The notes below the pieces were generated by a model that saw only the letters and a program-made list of their open reading frames with translations, was not told where the DNA came from and searched no databases. The position numbers were made by a program, and so were the translations under genes. 64,000 nt of DNA from the NCBI GenBank assembly GCA_017744915.1, contig JAGIAH010000001.1, positions 729,522-793,521 on the forward strand, read 5' to 3'. The stretch is from Agrobacterium tumefaciens. Lineage in GTDB: Bacteria > Pseudomonadota > Alphaproteobacteria > Rhizobiales > Rhizobiaceae. Below, piece by piece: positions 17,560 to 24,651 of this stretch (positions are counted from its first letter, which is position 1; each line of letters opens with the position of its first letter).

Positions 17560-19083
17560 TCAGATTGCCTTCAAGCGTTCACCTGCAATGTCTTCGATAT
17601 AGCTTTCCAGCCCGCGCACCTCTTCAGAGGTCAGGAAAAGCCCCTGTTTGGTGCGGCGCCACAGAATATCTTCCGCCGTCAGCGCCCATTCCCGCGCCAT
17701 CAGCCAGCGAACCTCAGCCTCATAAAGCGTGCCGCCGAAATGCCGGCCCAGCGCCGCCGTATCCGTAGCAGAACCGATTATGGCCATCGCATCGGTTCCG
17801 TAACAACGGACGAGCCGCTCGGCATGACGCTTATCGAGGAAGGGATACCGCGACCGCACGGTCCTGACCTCTTCCGCATAGGCTTCGGCACCGAAATTTC
17901 CGCCCGGCAAATGCGAACCCGCCGTCCATGGCGCGCCCTTTTCACCCAGCGCATCGCCGATTTTTTCAAGAGCATGTTCGGCAAGCCGCCGATAGGTGGT
18001 GAGCTTGCCGCCGAAGATATTGAGGAGCGGCGCTTCGCCTTCCGCCCCTTCGGTTTTCAGCACATAGTCGCGGGTCGCTTCCTGTGCTTTTGATGCGCCG
18101 TCATCGAAAAGCGGCCGCACGCCGGAATAGGTCCAGACGATATCGGCGGGCTTTACCGGTTCGGCGAAATATTCACTCGCGGCATTGCAGAGATAGCTGA
18201 TTTCCTCGTCGCTGATCTTAACAGCCCGGGGGTCACCGGTATAGTCGCGATCCGTCGTGCCGATCAGGGTAAAGTCCTGTTCATAGGGGATGGCGAAGAT
18301 GATGCGGCCGTCCGGATTCTGGAAAAAATAGGCGCGCGGATCGGAAAATTTCTTGCGAACGATGATGTGGCTGCCCTGCACGAGGCGGACATTGTGGACA
18401 TTGTTCTTGCCGAAGGTCGAAGACAGAACCTTGTCGACCCATGGGCCTGCAGCATTCACCAGCATACGCGCCCGGTGGGTCCTGCTTTCGCCGTCCGCAT
18501 TTTTCGTTTCGACCCACCAGAAGCCGCCTTCGCGCCGTGCGGAAACAACCTGTGTGCGGTTAAGGATCAGGGCACCGCGATTGGCGGCATCGCGGGCGTT
18601 CAGCACCACCAGACGGGCATCGTCCACCCAGCCGTCGGAATATTCGAACGCGCGGGCAAAAATCGGCTTCAACGGCTTTCCGGCAGGATCACGGCGCAGG
18701 TCGAGCGAGCGGGTGGCCGGCAGAAGCTTGCGGCCGCCGAGGTGATCGTAAAGGAAAAGCCCGAGCCGCACGAGCCAGGCCGGACGCACGCCCCCCTTCT
18801 GGAACGGCAGCACGAAGCGCATCGGCCAGATGATGTGAGGCGCCATGGCCCACAGGACCTCGCGTTCCATCAAGGCTTCACGCACGAGGCGGAATTCATA
18901 ATGTTCGAGATAACGCAAACCGCCATGGATGAGCTTGGTGGCGGCGGATGAGGTGCCGGAGGCAAAATCGTTCATTTCCGCAAGTGCGACGGAATAGCCT
19001 CTGCCGACGGCGTCGCGCGCAATGCCGCAGCCATTGATACCGCCGCCGATCACGAAAATATCGTGAATTGCCTCGTCAGACAT
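17560..19083 (-). CDS. glpD: Aerobic glycerol-3-phosphate dehydrogenase
   Basis: A 507-residue FAD enzyme that oxidises sn-glycerol 3-phosphate to dihydroxyacetone phosphate at the inner membrane and passes electrons to quinone. The N-terminal dinucleotide-binding motif is DIFVIGGGINGCGIARD. The family motifs SSAATKLIHGGLRYLE and MLVNAAGPWVD are present, and GTTDRDYTGDP lies near residue 280. A C-terminal DAO_C-like domain ends the protein. GGGAGGG is six bases before the ATG. Its transcript starts with a structured leader (19093-19136) and a promoter overlapping GlpR-like boxes (19140-19168). Confidence 0.96.
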   Translation of the reverse strand: MSDEAIHDIFVIGGGINGCGIARDAVGRGYSVALAEMNDFASGTSSAATKLIHGGLRYLEHYEFRLVREALMEREVLWAMAPHIIWPMRFVLPFQKGGVRPAWLVRLGLFLYDHLGGRKLLPATRSLDLRRDPAGKPLKPIFARAFEYSDGWVDDARLVVLNARDAANRGALILNRTQVVSARREGGFWWVETKNADGESRTHRARMLVNAAGPWVDKVLSSTFGKNNVHNVRLVQGSHIIVRKKFSDPRAYFFQNPDGRIIFAIPYEQDFTLIGTTDRDYTGDPRAVKISDEEISYLCNAASEYFAEPVKPADIVWTYSGVRPLFDDGASKAQEATRDYVLKTEGAEGEAPLLNIFGGKLTTYRRLAEHALEKIGDALGEKGAPWTAGSHLPGGNFGAEAYAEEVRTVRSRYPFLDKRHAERLVRCYGTDAMAIIGSATDTAALGRHFGGTLYEAEVRWLMAREWALTAEDILWRRTKQGLFLTSEEVRGLESYIEDIAGERLKAI

Positions 19084-19092
19084 GCACCCTCC

Positions 19093-19136
19093 CGTGCTTT
19101 CATCGATGCTCTCCTCATCGATATATTGAAAGCACG
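19093..19136 (-). promoter_or_regulatory. Two-tier leader hairpin upstream of glpD
   Basis: On the minus strand CGTGCTTTC (19136-19128) pairs perfectly with GAAAGCACG (19101-19093). Inside, after a 5-base AATAT bulge, ATCGATG (19122-19116) pairs with CATCGAT (19108-19102), leaving the 7-base loop AGGAGAG. The structure ends two bases before the glpD SD (GGGAGGG). It has no U tract, so it is probably not a terminator; it may modulate ribosome loading or mRNA stability. Confidence 0.6.
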
Positions 19137-19139
19137 ACC

Positions 19140-19168
19140 ATCTAATTCGAAGACGAAACGAATGTCAA
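19140..19168 (-). promoter_or_regulatory. glpD promoter overlapping GlpR-like boxes
   Basis: On the minus strand the -35 box is TTGACA (19163-19168) and the -10 box TTAGAT (19140-19145) at 17-bp spacing. The spacer holds TTCGTTTCGTCTTCG. The same TTGACATT(C/G)GTTT...CGTTCG pattern occurs upstream of glpR, so both are likely DeoR-type GlpR targets. Confidence 0.6.
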
Positions 19169-19191
19169 ACGAAATCCCGATGCCCCGTGAG

Positions 19192-19965
19192 TCAGGCGTC
19201 GTGGGCCTCTGTTTCGATCAGCCGGACATCATGATCGGCACAGATGCTGCGGATGGAATCAACCGGACAATGATCGGTAATGAAGGTGTGAACCTGCGAA
19301 AGATGGCCGATACGTACCGGGGCGGTGCGTTCGAATTTCAGCGAATCCGACACCAGAATGACATGGCGGGCATTGGAGATGATCGCCTGCGCCACCTTGA
19401 CCTCGCGGAAGTCGAAGTCCAGCAGAGCCCCGTCCTCATCGATCGCCGAAACGCCGATGACGGCGAAATCGACCTTGAACTGGCGGATGAAATCCACCGC
19501 CGCCTCACCGACGATACCACCATCGGAGCCACGGACCACGCCGCCGGCAATCACCACCTCGATGCCCGGGAACACCCTTAACCTGTTGGCGACGTTTATA
19601 TTATTCGTGATCACCATCAATTCGTGATGGTCCGCCAGTGCTTCACCCACCGCTTCAGTCGTCGTACCGATATTGATGAAAAGCGAGGAATTGTTGGGAA
19701 TGAGAGCAGCGGCAGCGGCCCCGATTGCCTGTTTCTCGACAGAAGCAATCGCCCGGCGCGCCTCGTATTTGACGTTTTCATTGCCGCTCGGGAAAAGCGC
19801 GCCGCCATGGATGCGCGTCAGCACCCGCGTATCGCAAAGATCATTGAGGTCCTTGCGGATCGTCTGGGGGGTGACGGAAAACCGCGCCGCCAGCTCATCG
19901 ACGAGCACCCGCCCGTTCGCTTTCGCCAGCGCAACGATTTCATCCTGACGCGGTGTGAGCAGCAT
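19192..19965 (-). CDS. glpR: DeoR-family repressor of glycerol metabolism
   Basis: A 257-residue DeoR regulator. Residues 1-57 form the helix-turn-helix (LTPRQDEIVALAKANGRVLVDELAARFSV, then TPQTIRKDLNDL). The sugar-phosphate-binding domain follows, with INIGTTTEAVGEAL and the phosphate-binding VIAGGVVRGSDGGIVG. GlpR proteins are displaced from DNA by glycerol 3-phosphate. The gene is upstream of and codirectional with glpD (108-bp gap), and its own promoter region carries a TTTTTCGTT/AACGAAAAA inverted repeat, which suggests autoregulation. Confidence 0.9.
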   Translation of the reverse strand: MLLTPRQDEIVALAKANGRVLVDELAARFSVTPQTIRKDLNDLCDTRVLTRIHGGALFPSGNENVKYEARRAIASVEKQAIGAAAAALIPNNSSLFINIGTTTEAVGEALADHHELMVITNNINVANRLRVFPGIEVVIAGGVVRGSDGGIVGEAAVDFIRQFKVDFAVIGVSAIDEDGALLDFDFREVKVAQAIISNARHVILVSDSLKFERTAPVRIGHLSQVHTFITDHCPVDSIRSICADHDVRLIETEAHDA

Positions 19966-19988
19966 TTCACCCTCCCTCCTCTTTCTAA

Positions 19989-20029
19989 TTTTTCGTTTTA
20001 TTGAAGAGCGAACGAAAAACCAATGTCAA
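19989..20029 (-). promoter_or_regulatory. glpR promoter with inverted-repeat operator
   Basis: A 9-bp inverted repeat, TTTTTCGTT (19989-19997) and AACGAAAAA (20011-20019), overlaps a minus-strand promoter with -35 TTGACA (20024-20029), 18-bp spacing and a weaker -10 TTCAAT (20000-20005). It shares its motif with the glpD promoter. Confidence 0.55.
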
Positions 20030-20063
20030 GGGAGGGTCTTGTGGCGGCAAAAACAACCAACTT

Positions 20064-20090
20064 GCGGGCACGCGCGAAAGACACGCCCGC
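20064..20090 (-). terminator. Possible terminator behind cysG
   Basis: A GCGGGC/GCCCGC stem with a 15-base loop lies 18 bp past the cysG stop; a TTTTT run appears several bases further on. The long loop and distant U tract make the call weak. Confidence 0.3.
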
Positions 20091-20107
20091 ACCACCTGAT
20101 AAACTTA

Positions 20108-21586
20108 TTAGCCGGCTCTTTGAACTGGTGCCGCAACCGACCCCTCAGCACGAAGGCCCGAAACTGCCGGGGATGCGACACCAAACGCATCACCGATGCC
20201 GATCAGCACAGGCTCGTTCACGCCCAGCCTCTCAATCGCTGCAGCCAATTGCTCGAGCGAACCGCACCAGCGCCGTTCATTTGAACGGCTGACGGAAATC
20301 ATGATCGCAACGGGCGTTGAGGCAGGCATGCCATGAGCAAGCAGGGAGGATTGAATCCCGGCTGCGGTGCGCCCGCCCATATAAAAGACGGTGGTTATCG
20401 AGGGGTTGGAAAGCGATTTCCAGTCGATATTCTCCGGCAGCTTTCCCTGCCGGGAGTGGCCGGTGACGAAGCGAACCGACTGGGCATGATCTCGATGTGT
20501 CAGGGAAACACCAAGGCGCGAGGCCATGGCGCTTGCGGCAGTGATGCCGGGCACGATCTCGACCGGGATGTTTTCGGCCTCCAGCGCCACAATCTCCTCG
20601 CCGGCGCGACCGAAGATCATCGGATCGCCGGATTTCAACCGCACCACCCGTTTGCCGGCCTTGGCGAGACGGATCATCATATCGTTGATGTCTTCCTGTT
20701 TGCAGCTTTCCCGGCCGCCGCGTTTGCCGACCAGCATGCGCTTGGCTTCCCGCCGCGCCAGTTCCAGCACCTCTGCCGAGACGAGATCGTCGAACAGGAT
20801 GACGTCCGCCGCCTGCAGGGCGCGCACCGCCTTCAGCGTCAGCAGCTCGGCATCCCCCGGTCCGGCGCCCACCAGCGTCACCCTTCCGCCAGCCGGCTCC
20901 CCCCGCCCGGCCTGCGTTGCGATATCCGCAAGCAGCCGCTCTTCGCTGTCCCCATCCAGCCTTTCGGTAAAGGCGCGATCGACGAATTTTTCCCAGAAAG
21001 ACCGCCGCGCCGGTCCGGGCGCTAGACGTCGATTGGCGCGCTCGCGGATCGTCTGGGCAAGCGCGCCCCAATCTTTCAGCGACAGCGGCAACAATGTCTC
21101 GATCCGCCGGCGGATGGCCTGCGCCAAGATGGGGGCGGCGCCATCGGTGGAGATCGACACCACCACCGGCGAGCGATTGACGATGGAGCCGAATTGGAAC
21201 TGGCAGAATTCCGGCTTGTCTATGACATTGACGGGCACACCGGCCCCCCGTGCGGCGGAATAAAAGGCTTCAGCCTCCACATCCGTTTCGCAATCAGCCA
21301 GCGCAAGTTCAGCATTTTCGAATATGCCCGGATGCCAAGGCTGATCATGGATGCTCAGGCATGAGTTTCTTGCGACAAGAGCCGCAAAGGTCTCCGACAA
21401 ATCGCCTTTGCAGCAATAAACATGCACCTCCGCCCCGCAGGCCAGCAGAAGTTCCGCCTTCCAGGCAGCGCCTTCCGATCCGCCCGCCAGAACCACACGC
21501 TTGCCCTCGAGCCCCCAGAAGACCGGCAGCTTGGCCAGTCTTTCCATGCGGGCCGGTTCATTCCGCTGCGGTTTTAAGGCATCCAT
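20108..21586 (-). CDS. cysG: Siroheme synthase (uroporphyrinogen III methyltransferase / precorrin-2 dehydrogenase-ferrochelatase)
   Basis: A 492-residue bifunctional enzyme. Residues 15-225 are the NAD-dependent dehydrogenase/ferrochelatase part (VVLAGGSEGAAWKAELLLACGAEV). Residues 240-480 form the S-adenosylmethionine uroporphyrinogen methyltransferase (VTLVGAGPGDAELLTLKAVRALQ, VVRLKSGDPMIFGR, GITAASAMASRLGV, YMGGRTA). It makes siroheme, the cofactor of NirB encoded in the same operon. Its ATG overlaps the end of nasA by 29 bp and has GGGGGAT as ribosome binding site. ATG 21547 is an alternative start without overlap. Confidence 0.95.
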   Translation of the reverse strand: MDALKPQRNEPARMERLAKLPVFWGLEGKRVVLAGGSEGAAWKAELLLACGAEVHVYCCKGDLSETFAALVARNSCLSIHDQPWHPGIFENAELALADCETDVEAEAFYSAARGAGVPVNVIDKPEFCQFQFGSIVNRSPVVVSISTDGAAPILAQAIRRRIETLLPLSLKDWGALAQTIRERANRRLAPGPARRSFWEKFVDRAFTERLDGDSEERLLADIATQAGRGEPAGGRVTLVGAGPGDAELLTLKAVRALQAADVILFDDLVSAEVLELARREAKRMLVGKRGGRESCKQEDINDMMIRLAKAGKRVVRLKSGDPMIFGRAGEEIVALEAENIPVEIVPGITAASAMASRLGVSLTHRDHAQSVRFVTGHSRQGKLPENIDWKSLSNPSITTVFYMGGRTAAGIQSSLLAHGMPASTPVAIMISVSRSNERRWCGSLEQLAAAIERLGVNEPVLIGIGDAFGVASPAVSGLRAEGSVAAPVQRAG

Positions 21587-24206
21587 CGATGATCCCCCTG
21601 ATTTCGGCGCGGCAGGAGCCGCAATTGGTTCCGGCGTTCAACGCCTTGCCGATGGCTTCGACACTGTGGCAACCATCACGGATGGCGGCGGTGATCTGGT
21701 TCACCCCGACATTAAAGCAGGAGCAGACAGTTGCGCCCGGATCGGCACGGCCAGCACCGGGACGGCCGGCGACCAGCGCAAAACGCATGCGCAAATCCTC
21801 GTGGCGCTCGTTCAACTGCGATATCGCCCAGCTGCGGGCAACGGCGACCGGCTCTTTGGCGATAAACAATGCCGCAAGCAGTGTCTCACCATCGAAGAAG
21901 GCGAGGCGCAGGTCACCCGTCTGCCAGTCGTTGTAACCAAGCGGCTCGATGCGGACGTCGATGCCGAAAACCTGCCGCGCCCAGAGCGTCCAGTCCTGGG
22001 GCTCGCTCTCGAAAGCAAGCTCCATGCGATAGCCGCCATCCGCTTTGGCCATGGCCCAATAGGCACAATCCGGTGCGTTGGGCCGGCTGCGGCAAATGGC
22101 AAAACCATAGGCATTCGCTTCGAAACGCCTTGCTTTCACCGCCACGTTTTTCGAAGCGGGCTGACCGGAATGCGGGTCCGTTACCGGCGCGACCACCACA
22201 TCGATCCGCGCTTTCGAGGCAAACTGATCGTTCCAGTGCATCGGCGCGAAGACCGAGCCGCGCGCCTGCCTTTCGCTTACCAGCGCCCGCAGCAGCACCT
22301 TGCCATGCGGGCTTTCCAGCTCCACCAGATCAGCACTTTTTATGCCCAGTGCCTGCGCGTCGCGCGGATGGAGCTCGGCGAAAGGCTCGGCGATATGGGC
22401 GGTGAGGCGGGCGCTTTTGCCGGTGCGGGTCATGGTATGCCATTGATCGCGAATGCGGCCGGTATTCAGCGTCAGCGGATAGTCTGCCGATATCCTGCCT
22501 GTCTTCGGCAAGGCGGTGGCGATGAAGCGGGCCTTGCCATCGGCATGGTAAAACCGGCCATCCGCGAAAAAGCGGGTCACTTCAGCCTCGCCGGGGCCGA
22601 CTTTCGGCCATTGGAAGGGTGCCATCCCATCGTAGGAATTCCCATCGATGCCGCTGATATCGAAATCGCGGCTCCCTGCATTCTCGAAACCGGAAAGAGC
22701 CGCATGCTCTGCAAAAATCTCCGATGCCTGACCAAAAGTGAAGGCAGCGTCGAAACCCATGCGCCGGCCCACTTCCGCCATCTGCCACCAGTCGGCCTTC
22801 GCTTCGCCGGGCGCATCGAGAAAGCCGCGCTGGCGGGAAACGCGCCGCTCGGAATTGGTGACGGTGCCGTCCTTTTCGCCCCAGCCGAGTGCGGGCAGAA
22901 GAACATGGGCGTGGCGGGCGGTATCCGTATCGGCCGTGACATCGGACACAACGACGAAAGGACAGGCCTTGATCGCCGCCTCGACGGCACCGGCATCCGG
23001 CATGGATACGACCGGGTTTGTGGCCATGATCCACAGCGCCTTGATACGGCCATCGGCCACCGCCCGGAACATATCCACCGCCTTGAGGCCGGGTTTCTGC
23101 GCGATGGCAGGTGAGGCCCAGAAGCGCTGCACGCGGTTGCGATCTTCAGCACTTTCGATGGCCATATGGGCGGCCAGCATGTTCGCCAGCCCGCCGACCT
23201 CGCGTCCGCCCATGGCGTTGGGCTGGCCGGTCAGTGAAAACGGCCCCATGCCCGGCCGGCCAATGCGGCCAGTGGCGAGATGGCAATTGATGATGGCGTT
23301 GACCTTGTCGGTGCCACTTTCAGACTGATTGACGCCCTGGCTGTAGCAGGTGACGGTCTTTTGCGTGCGCTCGAACAATTCGTAAAAGGAGATAAGCTCC
23401 GCAAGCGTCAGGCCGGTCGCCTCGGCGATCTCCGGTAGGCTGTGCTCGCTTGCGGCCCACATCGCGGTTTCAAAACCGGCCGTGTGGCTTTCGACATAAG
23501 CGCGGTCTATTGCACTACCGCCCGAGAGATGCGCCAGCAGGCCGGTAAACAGCGCCACATCTCCATCCGGGCGGATAGCAAGGTGCATATCGGCAATATC
23601 AGCGCTCATCGTCCGGCGCGGATCGATGACGATCACCTTCATCTCCGGCCGCGCTGCCTTGGCTGCGGCAAGACGCTGATAGAGAACGGGGTGACACCAT
23701 GCGAGGTTGGAACCGGTGAGGATCACCAGATCGGCAAGCTCCATATCCTCGTAAGTTCCCGGCACCGTATCCGCCCCGAAGGCGCGGCGGTGGCCGGCGA
23801 CGGAGGACGACATGCAGAGCCTTGAATTGGTATCGATATTGGCCGAGCCGATGAAACCCTTCATCAGCTTGTTCGCCAGATAATAATCTTCCGTCAGCAA
23901 TTGGCCGGAGACGTAAAAGGCAACCGAATCCGGGCCATGCTCGGCGATGGCTGCAGAGAAACGGGACGCGACGAGATCGAGCGCTTCATCCCATGCCACC
24001 CGCCGGCCGGCGATTTCCGGGTGGAGGAGGCGACCGTCGAGATCGATGGTTTCCGCCAGAGCCGAACCTTTGGAACACAGGCGGCCAAAATTGGCGGGGT
24101 GGTCTTGATCGCCCCTGACGGAAACGACGCCATTCTCGTTAACGGTAGCGATAACCCCGCAGCCGACACCGCAGTAGGGACAGGTGGTTTTTGTTTCAGC
24201 GGGCAT
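21558..24206 (-). CDS. nasA: Assimilatory nitrate reductase catalytic subunit with C-terminal BFD [2Fe-2S] domain
   Basis: An 882-residue cytoplasmic molybdenum enzyme that reduces nitrate to nitrite. At the N terminus TCPYCGVGCGVI plus LCSKG bind a [4Fe-4S] cluster. The bis-MGD domains follow (YCGVGC type, VIDPRRTMSADIADMHLAIRPDGD, CYSQGVNQSESGTDKVNAI). A molydopterin dinucleotide-binding domain is near residues 600-710 (LNTGRIRDQWHTMTRTG). The last 60 residues form a BFD-like [2Fe-2S] domain (VCSCFNVG...GTNCGSC), as in many alphaproteobacterial NasA. No separate NasC/NasB electron-transfer subunit is encoded nearby. Confidence 0.96.
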   Translation of the reverse strand: MPAETKTTCPYCGVGCGVIATVNENGVVSVRGDQDHPANFGRLCSKGSALAETIDLDGRLLHPEIAGRRVAWDEALDLVASRFSAAIAEHGPDSVAFYVSGQLLTEDYYLANKLMKGFIGSANIDTNSRLCMSSSVAGHRRAFGADTVPGTYEDMELADLVILTGSNLAWCHPVLYQRLAAAKAARPEMKVIVIDPRRTMSADIADMHLAIRPDGDVALFTGLLAHLSGGSAIDRAYVESHTAGFETAMWAASEHSLPEIAEATGLTLAELISFYELFERTQKTVTCYSQGVNQSESGTDKVNAIINCHLATGRIGRPGMGPFSLTGQPNAMGGREVGGLANMLAAHMAIESAEDRNRVQRFWASPAIAQKPGLKAVDMFRAVADGRIKALWIMATNPVVSMPDAGAVEAAIKACPFVVVSDVTADTDTARHAHVLLPALGWGEKDGTVTNSERRVSRQRGFLDAPGEAKADWWQMAEVGRRMGFDAAFTFGQASEIFAEHAALSGFENAGSRDFDISGIDGNSYDGMAPFQWPKVGPGEAEVTRFFADGRFYHADGKARFIATALPKTGRISADYPLTLNTGRIRDQWHTMTRTGKSARLTAHIAEPFAELHPRDAQALGIKSADLVELESPHGKVLLRALVSERQARGSVFAPMHWNDQFASKARIDVVVAPVTDPHSGQPASKNVAVKARRFEANAYGFAICRSRPNAPDCAYWAMAKADGGYRMELAFESEPQDWTLWARQVFGIDVRIEPLGYNDWQTGDLRLAFFDGETLLAALFIAKEPVAVARSWAISQLNERHEDLRMRFALVAGRPGAGRADPGATVCSCFNVGVNQITAAIRDGCHSVEAIGKALNAGTNCGSCRAEIRGIIDGCLKTAAE

Positions 24207-24235
24207 GGGCTTGCCCTCTCAATCTGCGGCTTTTG

Positions 24236-24280
24236 ATCTCCCCCCTTGAGGGGGAGATGTCCGGCAGGACAGATGGGGGT
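24236..24280. repeat. Rhizobial intergenic palindromic repeat between nirD and nasA
   Basis: The 100-bp gap between nirD and nasA contains a palindrome of ATCTCCCCC/GGGGGAGAT type (24236-24258), a small GTCC-GGCA-GGAC stem (24259-24270) and a trailing AGATGGGGGT. This looks like a short dispersed repeat common in Rhizobiales intergenic regions. It lies inside an operon, so it must be transcribed as a hairpin. Family assignment is from memory of such elements. Confidence 0.55.
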
Positions 24281-24306
24281 ATCTTCGCCATCGCCGCCAT
24301 CGCAAT

Positions 24307-24651
24307 TCACTCCGCCGCAATCATCAAAGTTTCAAGCGCGATGGAAAGCCGTCCATCCAGATTGCGCACCGGAATGGTCCGCACCTCGCCCTCGTCTGCC
24401 CCCAGCGCCTTGCCGGTCTCCAGCGAAATGACCCAATTATGCAGCGGACACGTCACCGAAGCCCCATGCACGATGCCCTGGCTCAGCGGCCCACCCTTAT
24501 GCGGGCAATGGTCCTCGATGGCGAAGACCTGATTTTCCGCCGTGCGGAACACGGCGATCTTGCCCATCGGCGTCTTCACGCAACGCGCTCCACGCAGCGG
24601 AATATCGGAGATGTCGCCAATATCGATCCAGTTGCTGTCCATCGTTCTCAC
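24307..24651 (-). CDS. nirD: Nitrite reductase small subunit (Rieske-like)
   Basis: This 114-residue protein has a Rieske fold with DHCPHKGG (C-x-H) and TCPLHNW (C-x2-H), so both cluster-binding pairs are intact, as in the NirD/NasE type of alphaproteobacteria. It is the partner of NirB in NADH-dependent nitrite reduction to ammonium. Its ATG overlaps the nirB stop by 4 bp, indicating translational coupling. The C terminus, LSIALETLMIAAE, is typical of the subunit. It is followed by a short palindromic repeat and nasA. Confidence 0.95.
   Translation of the reverse strand: MRTMDSNWIDIGDISDIPLRGARCVKTPMGKIAVFRTAENQVFAIEDHCPHKGGPLSQGIVHGASVTCPLHNWVISLETGKALGADEGEVRTIPVRNLDGRLSIALETLMIAAE

Noticed and set aside
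21501..23114. Plus-strand open frame of 537 codons opposite nasA
   Set aside because: It is antisense to a conserved nitrate reductase with intact motifs and shows no recognisable family.
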